NCBI GenBank assembly: GCA_036479015.1
Contig: JAZGFB010000007.1
Location: 1-64,000, forward strand
Source: NVTR01 sp036479015
GTDB lineage: Bacteria > Pseudomonadota > Alphaproteobacteria > Rhodobacterales > Rhodobacteraceae
Direction of reading: 5' to 3'
Length of the DNA: 64,000 nt
Made by a program: the position numbers and the translations under genes. The notes beneath the pieces are model-generated. The model had not been told where the DNA came from. It saw only the letters and a list, made by a program, of their open reading frames with translations, and did not search any database. Shown in pieces: positions 33,395 to 42,926 of the stretch. Position 1 is the first letter of the stretch, and every line of letters begins with the position of its first letter.

Positions 33395-33964
33395 TTATGG
33401 CTGATTTTTCTCAAGGAATTCGTGGCCGAGATAACAATTTGGCAGCCCAAACCCCCAACGCCAGGACAGCCCTGAACAGGGCGCGCCCGCCAGTCTGACG
33501 GCGGTATAGATACCGTTTGCAAGCACAACAAATTCTGCGGCTTTGTCCGGCTGCGTGACCCCGATATCGGCAACACAATTGCGCAGGGCCTGATCTGCTG
33601 AAACCCGCGCGTCAAAGCTTGCAACTGCTGTTTCTGTGCCGCCAGCGTTATAGTAGGATCGATCATGTGCAACACAACAATGCTCCCAAGGCAGGGAGCC
33701 GCCCACTTCCTGTTTAAGGGCCGGAAACTGCACCGATAGTTCGTTCCAGATTGCCGACATTCCGCCGCTGCAGCCATCGGTGACAAAGACAGCGGATGGG
33801 GCCTCGGATCTGGCTTTTACCAGCAATTTATGGCTGGTGATTTCGATCTGGCGTTCCAGCCAATGCTGGCCCACCTCTGCATTTCGAAACCAAAATGCCG
33901 TCGCAGGGATAGCAACGATTACCGTTGCAGCCAGTGCAAAAATGATCTTGGATTTTTTGGCCAT
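33395..33964 (-). CDS. Secreted phospholipase-A2-like protein
   Basis: 189 residues with an N-terminal hydrophobic signal or anchor (residues ~7-26). The middle carries DGCSGG followed ~30 residues later by WEHCCVAHDRSYYNAGG. CC-x-x-HD-x-x-Y next to a Gly-rich loop is the hallmark of the phospholipase A2 active-site helix, and further cysteines (NC, APC, NC) could form disulfides. Enzyme activity is inferred only from this motif. It faces rppH tail to tail with a 17-base gap. Confidence 0.6.
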   Translation of the reverse strand: MAKKSKIIFALAATVIVAIPATAFWFRNAEVGQHWLERQIEITSHKLLVKARSEAPSAVFVTDGCSGGMSAIWNELSVQFPALKQEVGGSLPWEHCCVAHDRSYYNAGGTETAVASFDARVSADQALRNCVADIGVTQPDKAAEFVVLANGIYTAVRLAGAPCSGLSWRWGFGLPNCYLGHEFLEKNQP

Positions 33965-34001
33965 TGTCAGTCAGTTTCCACAGGTGTCCCTTTGATACTA
34001 T

Positions 34002-35156
34002 CTAAATATCAATATCGGCCCAAATGAGATGATGATCCGATGCGGCATGGTGTTTTTGTGTCATTTCCGGATAGACATCCCAGCGCTTGGGGCTGGAACC
34101 TGGCCAGGCACCTTTTCGAAATATTCCCGCCGTGGTCACGTTTTGAAACAGCGCTGGGGAAAGCAACAAATAGTCGATCTTACTGCCGTCATTGCCCAAG
34201 CCGTGGGTGCCAATTCCGCGGTGTCCGTTATTGGCATTAAATTCGAAATCCACAAAATTTGTATGCTCTGAAACATCGCGCAGATCGGTTCCTATAAGCA
34301 GCGGTTCAAGTTCATCGCTGTCAGGGGTGTCGTTGAAATCACCGAGCACGATAATATTGGTCACGCCTTCGTTGATCAGCCGGTTATAATAGTCGGCTGT
34401 TGCCGTTGCCTGGGCCAGCCTTTTGGCTTGGCTGGCCGGGTTATTGCCACCGAATTTCGATTTGAAATGATTTGGCAAAACAATGATTTTGGTGCCCTGG
34501 GGCGTGGTGACTTCATATTCCGGGCAATCCCGGCTGAAAATTGGGAAGCCATCGGGCTTTAGGTCATCAACATGGCTGCGCATGACACCAATGGGAAACC
34601 CTGTCTTTGTGGCCAGCCCAACGTCAATACCGCGCCCGTCATTGCCATCAATAATCATGATGTGACGGTAGGGTTTGGGGCGGCCCAACCTGTCAGACAT
34701 GACCCGTTGAAATTCCAGCAGTACCGGGCGGCTTTCGGCCTCGACCACGGCTAAAATATCGGCGTCAACGTCCCAGATAGTTTTTGCGGTAAGTGTCATC
34801 GCAATCTCATCCACGGTTTCTGACTTTAGCTCACACCAGCCAACCCAACCATCCCGGCCATCTGCAACTATTTCGCGCGGCAGGGCAGCATCGCGTGGGC
34901 GCTTAATTAGTTTTCCGCGAATTTTGCGTATGCGGGTAAATGTGCGGCTGGTGCCTTCGTCGCGGTGCAACATGCCCAACTGTTCAATCAGCACCAGCAT
35001 CCGTGATTTGTCAGCGGCGCTATATGTGGCCTTGGCGAACAGGCTGTTAAGTTCGGCAAAGCTATCCAGAACCTGGCTGTGGGAATCTGCGTCTTCCCCG
35101 TTGAATGCTTTGGCACGGTCAAAAAGGTTTTCTACGTTATAAGCTGCTACGCGCAT
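34002..35156 (-). CDS. Endonuclease/exonuclease/phosphatase family protein
   Basis: 384 residues of the EEP fold. It starts MRVAAYNVENLFDRAKAF; the metal-binding Glu lies in DILAVVEAESRPVL, then NHFKSKFGG, the IIVLGDFNDTP motif, DGSKIDYLLLSP and the final ASDHHLIWADI. All main catalytic motifs are retained, unlike the relative at 21957. No signal peptide. Likely a metal-dependent phosphodiesterase or nuclease; substrate unknown. Confidence 0.85.
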   Translation of the reverse strand: MRVAAYNVENLFDRAKAFNGEDADSHSQVLDSFAELNSLFAKATYSAADKSRMLVLIEQLGMLHRDEGTSRTFTRIRKIRGKLIKRPRDAALPREIVADGRDGWVGWCELKSETVDEIAMTLTAKTIWDVDADILAVVEAESRPVLLEFQRVMSDRLGRPKPYRHIMIIDGNDGRGIDVGLATKTGFPIGVMRSHVDDLKPDGFPIFSRDCPEYEVTTPQGTKIIVLPNHFKSKFGGNNPASQAKRLAQATATADYYNRLINEGVTNIIVLGDFNDTPDSDELEPLLIGTDLRDVSEHTNFVDFEFNANNGHRGIGTHGLGNDGSKIDYLLLSPALFQNVTTAGIFRKGAWPGSSPKRWDVYPEMTQKHHAASDHHLIWADIDI

Positions 35157-35207
35157 TGAAAATCTCCTACTTTAAAAATGCAATGCTAGCAGGGTTTCGT
35201 GGAATCG

Positions 35208-36341
35208 CTAAACCCCAAGTTTTTGTAGTATTTTCAAGGTTGGATAGCCGTCGGCAATTAGGCCCGCCGCATGCTGGTATTGCTGCAATGCTTGCTTGGA
35301 ATTTTCCCCGAACAGTCCATCGGCACCTTTGGTGTTAAAGCCCTTTTCTGTCAGCTTTACCTGCAATTGGCGCAGCGCCGCACGGTCAAGGGGGGTGTCA
35401 TCCACCGGCCAGTCTGCCGCAAAACCAACGGCACCGGTAATTTTGGCCGCCAGATGTGACACGGCCATGCAATAGGGCACGGATCGGTTGTAGCTCAGCA
35501 ATACGTTGAAATTGGCTGAGGTCAGGAAGGCCGGGCCATTGGCCCCTGCCGGTAGTAGAATTGACATGGGGCCAGTAAGTGGCTGATCTGTTATGACCCC
35601 AAGTTTTTCCCAATCTTGGGGGCTTTTGGCCACGTTTGGGCCTGATAAAGCATAGTTAAACGACGGCGGGATTTTGACCTTTGACATGCAGGTCAGGTTT
35701 GGGTGCCAACCAGCGGTTTGTAGAAATTTTGCCGTGGTAGCCAGGGCGTCGGTTGGGTCATAGGCCCAAATGTTGCAGTGCCCGTCACCGTCAAAATCAA
35801 CGGCATTTTGCAGGAAGCTGGTGGGCATCAGTTGGGTGTGGCCCATGGCACCGGCCCAAGAGCCAAGCATTGCATCCACAGTCACAGCGCCAGATTGAAC
35901 GATTTTCAATGCGGCTATCAATTGGGTTTCAAACAGCTGCTCGCGTCGGCCTTCATATGCCAATGTGGCAAGGGATTGGACAGTTGAAAGTTCGCCTCGG
36001 ATTGTCCCGTATGCGGATTCTAACCCCCATATTGCGACGATAATTTCCGCTGGGATGCCGTAGGTTGTTTCTAAGCTGTTAAGCAGGCCTGCGTTTTCGG
36101 ACAGTGCGGTTTTTCCGTTTTTGACACGGGTATTGGACACTGCTTTTTCCAGATAGCGCCAAATTGGCAGGGTGTTTTCGGGCTGCTGCCTATCGGATGA
36201 CACGATGCTTGGATCAAATGTAACGGTGGAAAACGCCTGATCAAATACTGCCTTTGAAATCCCGCGCCGCTTGGCGACAGTTTCAAACCGGATTAGCCAG
36301 TCTGAGAAATCCTGTTGGTTAGGCTTATTGGCGGCCATCAT
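35208..36341 (-). CDS. Lytic murein transglycosylase (MltB-like) with PG-binding domain
   Basis: 377 residues. The SLT_2/MltB catalytic domain (residues ~10-290) has IVAIWGLESAYGTIRG with the catalytic Glu and GAMGHTQLMPTSFLQNAVDFDGDG (region). A C-terminal peptidoglycan-binding domain 1 carries LQVKLTEKGFNTKGADGLFGENSKQAL (region). No signal peptide is visible: the protein starts MMAANKPNQQDFSDW and no start codon lies further upstream in frame, where the rnr end begins 9 bases away. Family members are usually exported. Confidence 0.9.
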   Translation of the reverse strand: MMAANKPNQQDFSDWLIRFETVAKRRGISKAVFDQAFSTVTFDPSIVSSDRQQPENTLPIWRYLEKAVSNTRVKNGKTALSENAGLLNSLETTYGIPAEIIVAIWGLESAYGTIRGELSTVQSLATLAYEGRREQLFETQLIAALKIVQSGAVTVDAMLGSWAGAMGHTQLMPTSFLQNAVDFDGDGHCNIWAYDPTDALATTAKFLQTAGWHPNLTCMSKVKIPPSFNYALSGPNVAKSPQDWEKLGVITDQPLTGPMSILLPAGANGPAFLTSANFNVLLSYNRSVPYCMAVSHLAAKITGAVGFAADWPVDDTPLDRAALRQLQVKLTEKGFNTKGADGLFGENSKQALQQYQHAAGLIADGYPTLKILQKLGV

Positions 36342-36350
36342 TGTTCAGCT

Positions 36351-38603
36351 TTATTTTCTCTTACGCGAAACACTGCGTTTGGATTTTGTTGTCTGGCGCC
36401 CTTTGCGCCCGGATTTATGGCGCCCGAAAGGTCTATGGGATTTGCCCTGGGTGGGAATGGCCTTATCTTCAAGCGTTAAAATTTCCAATATCAGCCCGCC
36501 GGTTTCAGGTGCCGCTTGGGTCACTCGCACCGTTACGCGCAGGCCCAACGCGATTTTCATTCCAGTATCGGACCCCACCAATGTTTGATCACCGGCGTCA
36601 AATGTAAAGTATTCCTGCCCCAGGGTGCGCACAGGAACCAAGCCATCGGCACCGGTTTCGTCAAGCTTTACAAAGGCACCAAATTTGGCAACGCCGCTGA
36701 TCCGGCCGGTAAATTCGGCGTCGGTTCTTTCGCTAAGGTAAGCGGCCAAATAGCGATCGGTTGTGTCCCGCTCTGCAGCCATTGAGCGCCGTTCGGTCGC
36801 CGAAATGGCAATGGCTGTTTCGTCCAACCATTCGTTCTGGTCAGCGCCCAGGCCGTCATCACCCCAACCATGTGCAGAGATCAGCGCCCTGTGGACGATC
36901 AGATCGGCATAGCGCCTAATGGGCGAGGTGAAATGTCCATAGGACGCCAGCGCCAGGCCGAAATGACCAAGGTTTCTGCGGCTGTAATAGGCTTGGGTCA
37001 TTGAGCGCAGCGTTGACAGGTTTATCAGGTCGCTAAACTCTGTTCCTGATGCCTGCTGCAACAACCCGTTAATCTGACGGGTGTGTAAAACCTGCCCCTT
37101 GGCCAATACCAGACCGGTTGCCTTGGCAACCTCGTGCAGCATTTCTATCTTTTCGCGCGGGGGCTCTTCATGGACCCGGAACAGCAGTTGCTGGCCGCGG
37201 CTTGTCAGTTCTTGGGCGGCGGAAACATTGGCAAGTATCATGAACTCTTCGATAAGCTTATGAACATCCAGGCGCTCTTTAAGCTGCACTGACAATACCG
37301 TACCGTCGGCATCCAGCTGAATTTTTCTTTCCGGCAGTTCCAGTTCAAGGGGCCCACGTTTTTGCCGCGCTTTGGATACGGTTTGAAAGGCGGCAAATAG
37401 TGGTGCGATAATGTCGACCATAAGCGGCGCAGCCTTGGCACTTGGCGCACCATCAAAAGCGGCTTGAACCTCGGCGTAGTTCAGCGACGCCACGGACCTG
37501 AGCAGCCCACGTACAAACCTATGGGATATTTTTTCCCCATCTACGTCAAAGACCATTTGAACCGCAATGCAGGCCCGATCGACGCCTTCGTGCAGCGAGC
37601 AAAGATCGCCTGACAGGTGCTCGGGCAGCATTGGGACGACGCGGTCTGGGAAATAGCTGGAATTGCCACGTTTTTGCGCCTCGGTATCCAGGTGTGAGCC
37701 GGGTTTAACATAGGCGGATACGTCCGCGATTGCCACCCAGACGACATGGCCGCCCTTGTTCTTAGGGTCGGTGTCAGCCTTGGCAAAAACAGCGTCATCG
37801 CGATCGCGCGCGTCTGCGGGATCTATGGTGATAAACGGCAGGCCGGTTAAATCTTTGCGATCACCCAGCACGGGCGGGGTGGCATTTTCGGCCTCTTGCA
37901 GCACTGATGCCGGGAAAATATCGGGAATGCCGTGTTGATGAATGGCGATCAGCGAAACCGATTTGGGCGCGCTGGGGTCGCCCAGACGTTCGGTTATGCG
38001 CACCAGTGGCAGACCCGACCGGCCCCGAGATTTGACCAGCTCGGCCTGTACCAGTTCACCGTCTTGCGCGCCGTTAGTTGCACCATTTTGGACCCGCCAG
38101 CCGTCTTTTGCGCGGCGGTCAACCGGCGCCACATGGCCGCCATCCCTTTCGGAGCTGAATATCCCAATCACGTTCTCTGAGATTGCCCCGATGCGCCGTA
38201 TCAGCCGCCCCTCATAGCTATGTTCTTGCCCGGCAACCTTGGCTAACCGCGCCAGTATTCTATCGCCGGCACCAAGGGCGGTTTTGTCTTTGCTGGTGAG
38301 CAGCAACACTTTTGGGGGCTCTGTTTCGCCCTGCCACTCCACAGGGCTGGCAAACAGATCGCCGTCACTATCGGGGGCAAGCACTTGCAGGACCGACACA
38401 GGTGGCAGGTTTTCGGGGTCAAAATATGTTTTTTGACGCCGCTTCAGGCTGCCGTCTTTTTCCAATTCCTTGAGGATTCTTTTTAAATCGATCCGGTCAG
38501 CGCCTTTGATGCCAAAGGCCTTGGCCACATCGCGCTTTGAGGCCTTTTTGGGATTTTCAGTGATCCAGGCCAGGATATCTTGTTTTGAGGGTACGTTTTT
38601 CAT
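36351..38603 (-). CDS. rnr: Ribonuclease R
   Basis: 3'-5' exoribonuclease, 750 residues. An N-terminal winged-helix-like part (KRDVAKAFGIKGADRIDLKRIL) and cold-shock domains are followed by the RNB catalytic domain with DPADARDRDDAVF and the PIRRYADLIVHRAL motif. An S1 domain (FTGRISGVAKFGAFVKLDETGADG region) and a Lys/Arg-rich tail complete it. Nine bases before the lytic transglycosylase start, so likely co-transcribed. Confidence 0.96.
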   Translation of the reverse strand: MKNVPSKQDILAWITENPKKASKRDVAKAFGIKGADRIDLKRILKELEKDGSLKRRQKTYFDPENLPPVSVLQVLAPDSDGDLFASPVEWQGETEPPKVLLLTSKDKTALGAGDRILARLAKVAGQEHSYEGRLIRRIGAISENVIGIFSSERDGGHVAPVDRRAKDGWRVQNGATNGAQDGELVQAELVKSRGRSGLPLVRITERLGDPSAPKSVSLIAIHQHGIPDIFPASVLQEAENATPPVLGDRKDLTGLPFITIDPADARDRDDAVFAKADTDPKNKGGHVVWVAIADVSAYVKPGSHLDTEAQKRGNSSYFPDRVVPMLPEHLSGDLCSLHEGVDRACIAVQMVFDVDGEKISHRFVRGLLRSVASLNYAEVQAAFDGAPSAKAAPLMVDIIAPLFAAFQTVSKARQKRGPLELELPERKIQLDADGTVLSVQLKERLDVHKLIEEFMILANVSAAQELTSRGQQLLFRVHEEPPREKIEMLHEVAKATGLVLAKGQVLHTRQINGLLQQASGTEFSDLINLSTLRSMTQAYYSRRNLGHFGLALASYGHFTSPIRRYADLIVHRALISAHGWGDDGLGADQNEWLDETAIAISATERRSMAAERDTTDRYLAAYLSERTDAEFTGRISGVAKFGAFVKLDETGADGLVPVRTLGQEYFTFDAGDQTLVGSDTGMKIALGLRVTVRVTQAAPETGGLILEILTLEDKAIPTQGKSHRPFGRHKSGRKGRQTTKSKRSVSRKRK

Positions 38604-38651
38604 GGGCCCCGCCTATCACAGGCGTTTGCAATCGTCTTGGGAATAATTGCG

Positions 38652-39239
38652 TCACAGGTCGCTTGGGATATCCACATCTGACAGCGTTGAAACCAGTGCG
38701 AACCGCCGACCCGCCAGGTTTGCAATGCTGTCGTTTAGCGCATGTTCGCTGGACCACCGAACCCCCTGCAAAAGCCCAGCCTGATAGGCCTGAACACGCT
38801 TGGCTCCGATCAGCCAATACCCGCCATCGGTTGCGGGCCCAAATACAAATTCATCGGACCCCAAAGCCCTGAAGGCCCTTTCAATGTGGTGTCGCCTGAT
38901 TGCAGGGATGTCGGAGCCAACTATCAGAACCGGACCCTTGGGCATTGCCCTGAATATCCGTTCCATCCTGTCGCCGATATCGCCCGCGCCTTGCGGGAAC
39001 CGCAACAGATCGCGTGGCCAGACAGTGCTGGTTAACCCGGCGTGGTCGGGGGCCACGGCCAGCACAATTTCCCACCTGGGGTCGCGCAGCCGCTGCAGTG
39101 TTGTCAGGGCATTTTGTCGGTACCATCTGGCCGCAACTGTGTGGCCGATTTCCTGGCCCAGCCGGGTTTTCGCCCGACCTGGGCGCGGTTCTTTGACCAT
39201 TACAACCAGGCGGCGGCGATATTCAGGCGAAGTAGTCAC
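38652..39239 (-). CDS. TIGR04282/DUF2064 nucleotidyltransferase-like protein
   Basis: 195 residues with a GT-A/MobA-like fold. The start is RRLVVMVKEPRPGRAKTRLG; GPVLIVGSDIPAI is the metal or nucleotide aspartate region, followed by FGPATDGGYWLIGAK. The family (arsenosugar- or cofactor-associated glycosyltransferase-like proteins) has few tested members. The start overlaps the dapE end by 17 bases. Confidence 0.85.
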   Translation of the reverse strand: MTTSPEYRRRLVVMVKEPRPGRAKTRLGQEIGHTVAARWYRQNALTTLQRLRDPRWEIVLAVAPDHAGLTSTVWPRDLLRFPQGAGDIGDRMERIFRAMPKGPVLIVGSDIPAIRRHHIERAFRALGSDEFVFGPATDGGYWLIGAKRVQAYQAGLLQGVRWSSEHALNDSIANLAGRRFALVSTLSDVDIPSDL

Positions 39240-40374
39240 TAATAATCTGGCTGTAAATGTCTTTAAGTTGATGAATATGGGCGATTTTTACACACTCGTC
39301 CACGCCGTGCATGCGCACAGGAACAAGCCCAAATTCAGCAACCGGACAGTGGTTTTTCATAAAGCGCGCGTCAGATGTGCCCCCAGATGTCGACAGCTGT
39401 GGCACCCGATTGGTGTGCGCTTTCACAGCATTGGTTATAAGGTCAGAAAAATCGCCGGGGGGCGTTAGGAAGCTTTCCCCAGAAATATTTGTGGCTGTTT
39501 CAATATTAACCCCAGTCTGTTGGCAGATCAGGTCAATTTCTTTTTGGATCCAGTCCAACAGCCCGGCTGATGTCTGGGTGTCATTAAACCTAATGTTGAC
39601 CGTCGCCTTACACTGGGCAGCAATGACATTTGTCGCAGGGTTTCCTGTGTCAATTGTGGTGACAGCCAATGTTGATGGGTCAAAATGCTCTGATCCGTCA
39701 TCCAGTTTATGTGCCGCAAGCCTGTGCATCAAAATGGCAATGGGCACCACGGGGTTATTGGCTTTGTCCGGATAGGCCACATGGCCCTGTATCCCTGTCG
39801 CGGTAAAATGGACGGTCAAAGACCCGCGGCGGCCAATTTTTACCGCCTCACCCATGTGGTTTGGGCAGGTGGGTTCACCGACCAGACAGACCGACATGGC
39901 TTCGTTTTGTGCGTTCATCCAGTCAAGTAATGCGACGGTTCCATCGGTAGCGGGGCCTTCTTCATCACCGGTAATTGCCAGCAAAATGGCGCCGTCTGGC
40001 GGGGCGTGCGCGACAAAGTCTATTGCCGCTGAGACAAAGGCGGCTACACCTGATTTCATATCAGACGCGCCGCGCCCAAAAAGCGTGCCATCGCGAATTT
40101 CTGCGCCAAAGGGATCAACGCTCCAGGCGGCCCTATCGCCAACCGGCACCACATCTGTATGTCCGTTAAAGCCGAAGGAACGCGCCGCTCCCTTGGCCCC
40201 CCAGCGGGCAAACAGGTTGGAAACCTTGCCCCGGTCAACACGGCTGCATTCAAAACCGGCACGGCTCAATATGGGTTGTAATAGTTCCAATGCGCCGCCT
40301 TCATCGGGCGTCACTGACGCGCATCGAACCAGGTCGGCGGTCAGTGCGACCGGGTCTGTTGGGGGCAGGGTCAA
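39223..40374 (-). CDS. dapE: Succinyl-diaminopimelate desuccinylase
   Basis: Zinc peptidase-family enzyme of lysine and diaminopimelate synthesis, 383 residues. Metal and catalytic motifs: GFNGHTDVVPVGD, GRGASDMKSGVAAF, AITGDEEGPATDG, GEPT and the late LSTSGGTSDARF. The gene lies about 3 kb from dapD in the same direction. Confidence 0.95.
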   Translation of the reverse strand: MTLPPTDPVALTADLVRCASVTPDEGGALELLQPILSRAGFECSRVDRGKVSNLFARWGAKGAARSFGFNGHTDVVPVGDRAAWSVDPFGAEIRDGTLFGRGASDMKSGVAAFVSAAIDFVAHAPPDGAILLAITGDEEGPATDGTVALLDWMNAQNEAMSVCLVGEPTCPNHMGEAVKIGRRGSLTVHFTATGIQGHVAYPDKANNPVVPIAILMHRLAAHKLDDGSEHFDPSTLAVTTIDTGNPATNVIAAQCKATVNIRFNDTQTSAGLLDWIQKEIDLICQQTGVNIETATNISGESFLTPPGDFSDLITNAVKAHTNRVPQLSTSGGTSDARFMKNHCPVAEFGLVPVRMHGVDECVKIAHIHQLKDIYSQIISDYFA

Positions 40375-40733
40375 AACATTCTCACCAGTGCAGTTGAAGA
40401 GTTATCGCCACTGTCTACCGTGGCAATTTTTGTGTCTAAAGCGCATCACAGGCCAGCCGTAGAAACAATTCCTAAGGCCAGTATGTTAACAGATTCAATA
40501 CCATACGCCATAGTAGGGCCAATAATAAAAAAACACGACAGCGGCAGGACGGATATCGACAGCATCACATTGTGAACCGGGCAGCGCTATTTGCCCTGAT
40601 TTTCGCTATGCGACACCTGCCAAACAGGAAATGTGGAGCAAGTTTTGAAAATTGGTGCGCGCTATCGACGGCCTGATTGTATTTGCCTATTTGGCTCATG
40701 GCTGTGCAACACAGCCCCCATGGGGTGCCGCCC
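40375..40733. other. 359-base region without a recognised gene
   Basis: Divergent spacer between dapE and the Hint-domain protein. It contains an A-rich patch (40525-40537) but no frame, RNA fold or repeat that I can support. Promoters for both neighbours presumably lie here. Confidence 0.4.
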
Positions 40734-41804
40734 ATGAGTTGGCTGGCAATCAATGACAGTCCGGGTGCAGGCGCAGGGCAAGTTTCAGACACTTTAGTAA
40801 GCCAGGAAAAGCTGCTTATCAAAGGCTCGCTGATCATCGACGTCGATTTTCGGATGGGCCAAAAGGCACCCTGCAAATTGTTAACCCAGTGTGAAAGCGG
40901 CACCTGGAACCGCAGTTTCAACCTGTTTTTAAATCCGGATTATTCTTTGTCACTGGAAATCGAGCAGGGTGATTTGAGAACATATGTAAGGCTTAGTAGT
41001 ATCAACCTAAGGGACGCCGGTGCGGTGCGTTTGACATATTCTTGGGACGCGCCCCGAAAATATGGCCTTTTGACTGCCGAAGATCGGGACGATGGGGCGA
41101 TTTACCAAGCCCAGGTGGATTCCCCGATACCGTACCCCATGGAAGACGCCATAAAATTGATAACGGGTACCCAAAATTCCCATTATGATGAAAGACTGGT
41201 CGGCTTGGCCCTGTCTGACCATGTGGCACCCATAGGGCCTGCACCAACAATTGCAGCCGGTGCGCAAATTTGCACTGACGCTGGCCACTGTCCGATTGAA
41301 CGACTTAATATCGGCGATATGGTTTTGACCGGTGGCGGTCAGTTTCAACCTGTAAGATCAATTATCAGCCAACGGTACCCCGCGATCGGTACCACAGCGC
41401 CTGTAAAGATCCGGGCCCCGTTCTTTGGATTGGATGATGATCTGATGGTGGCAATGGGCCAGCGCCTGTTACTGTCAAGCATCGACAACGAATACAACCT
41501 GGGCCAAAGCACGATACAAATCGAAGCTGGCGGCCTGATCGGGCACCCTGCCGTGTCGCGTGTTGACACACAGTTGTGCTCGGCCTTTTATCAGGTTCTT
41601 GTTGACAGCCACGATTTTATGCAGGCTTCCGGTGCATGGGTGGAAACCCTGTATGTTGGATATCTGAAAAACTCTCCGGACATACTTGCGACGACGGCGC
41701 TGTCTGGGATTCCCATGGAAATTATCCCTTTGCATCGACCACATGCCCATCCAGTGCTAAGGGACTATGAAAGACAGGCGTTGCTTGAAACGCTAACTGC
41801 TTAA
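40734..41804 (+). CDS. Hint-domain (Hedgehog/intein-like) protein
   Basis: ATG 40734 gives 356 residues. The first ~165 residues are a beta-rich domain without family match. A Hint domain then begins at IAAGAQICTDAGHCPIERLNIGDMVLTGGGQFQPVRSI (region): the TxxG-xxxIExLxxGDxVxT pattern of the Hint_2 group common in roseobacters. The usual catalytic Cys/Thr position reads AGAQICTDAG, and no obvious protein-splicing C-terminus is seen. A longer frame reaches TTG 40677. Possibly a surface or autoprocessing protein; function unknown. Confidence 0.8.
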   Translation: MSWLAINDSPGAGAGQVSDTLVSQEKLLIKGSLIIDVDFRMGQKAPCKLLTQCESGTWNRSFNLFLNPDYSLSLEIEQGDLRTYVRLSSINLRDAGAVRLTYSWDAPRKYGLLTAEDRDDGAIYQAQVDSPIPYPMEDAIKLITGTQNSHYDERLVGLALSDHVAPIGPAPTIAAGAQICTDAGHCPIERLNIGDMVLTGGGQFQPVRSIISQRYPAIGTTAPVKIRAPFFGLDDDLMVAMGQRLLLSSIDNEYNLGQSTIQIEAGGLIGHPAVSRVDTQLCSAFYQVLVDSHDFMQASGAWVETLYVGYLKNSPDILATTALSGIPMEIIPLHRPHAHPVLRDYERQALLETLTA

Positions 41805-41855
41805 AAGCCAAATTGCGTCCCTGTCAATTTATAGGGCCTATCACCGGGAACTGAA

Positions 41856-42911
41856 ATGCAACGACTGATCAAACTGTTTCTTATTATGTTCGGCTTATCC
41901 GGTGCGGTTCAAGCGCAGGATCTGACAGTTGTTACTGTTACCCGACCACCTTTTTCAATGCCTGACCAGGGCGCGGAAACCGGGTTTAGTCTGGATTTAT
42001 GGCGCGCCGTGGCCAAGGATTTGAAGCGCGATTATGTGGTTAATCGGGTCGAAAATTTCAGCGATATGTTGGGCATGGTGCAAGGTGGCGATGCAGATAT
42101 TGCTGTTGCAAATATTTCCATCACCGCAAGCCGCGAAGCCATTATTGATTTTTCCCAACCTATTTTTGAAAGCGGGTTGCAAATAATGGTGCCCAGTAAA
42201 GGCGCCAGCAACACATCGATATTCAGCATTCTTTTTTCGCCCGGATTGTTTGCCATGTTGGGTTTGTCCATGGCTGTGCTGTTTGGGGCCGGAATGTTAA
42301 TGTGGCGACTGGAAAATAAAACAAATTCCTATTTTGACACCTCAGCGAAAGAAGCCGCTTTCCCGGCATTTTGGTGGGCGCTTAATCTGGTGGTTAACGG
42401 CGGCTTTGAAGAACGTAAGCCAACAACCTTTGCAGGCAGAATTTTCGGCGTTTTCTTAGTCATCTCATCGCTTTTTGTTGTGTCGATATTTGTGGCCAAA
42501 GTAACGGCAACCCTTACGGTTGGGGCGATCCAAAGCAATATTGTGTCAATCAACAGCCTTTATGGCAAACAGGTCGGCACCATCAATGGATCCACCGCGA
42601 GCCTTTTCATGGATGCCCGCGACTTAAGGTATTTAGGGTACCCTAACCTGCAATCAATGCTGACCGACTTTGAAAGCGGGAATCTAGACGCTGTTGTTTT
42701 TGACGCCCCTATTTTGGCCTTCTACGCCTCTGACCCAGCCAAGAAAGCGAAAATGGCCGGGCCGTTATTTCGCCGGGAAAATTACGGCTTTGCCCTGCCG
42801 TCAGGTAGCGATTTTATCGAGCCAATCAACCAAAGCCTGCTGCGAATACGCGAGGATGGAACCTACGAAAAACTGTTCCGTAAATGGTTTGGAAGCACTG
42901 AAAGCCTGTAA
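41856..42911 (+). CDS. Prokaryotic ionotropic-glutamate-receptor-like channel
   Basis: 351 residues: a signal peptide (1-21), then a periplasmic-binding lobe (~22-120, GGDADIAVANISIT and REAIIDFSQPIFESGLQIMV). An inserted channel follows, TM1 (~125-148), a re-entrant loop (~168-185, AFPAFWWALNLVVNGGFEE) and TM2 (~192-222, ending FVAKVTATLTV, the counterpart of SYTANLA in eukaryotic receptors). The second binding lobe follows (VGTINGSTA, DAVVFDAPILAFYA, GFALPSG). This S1-TM-P-TM-S2 order defines GluR0-type channels. The potassium filter TVGYGD is not present; VVNGGFEE stands there. Ligand likely an amino acid. Confidence 0.85.
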   Translation: MQRLIKLFLIMFGLSGAVQAQDLTVVTVTRPPFSMPDQGAETGFSLDLWRAVAKDLKRDYVVNRVENFSDMLGMVQGGDADIAVANISITASREAIIDFSQPIFESGLQIMVPSKGASNTSIFSILFSPGLFAMLGLSMAVLFGAGMLMWRLENKTNSYFDTSAKEAAFPAFWWALNLVVNGGFEERKPTTFAGRIFGVFLVISSLFVVSIFVAKVTATLTVGAIQSNIVSINSLYGKQVGTINGSTASLFMDARDLRYLGYPNLQSMLTDFESGNLDAVVFDAPILAFYASDPAKKAKMAGPLFRRENYGFALPSGSDFIEPINQSLLRIREDGTYEKLFRKWFGSTESL

Positions 42912-42926
42912 ACGTCCAAGAACGCA

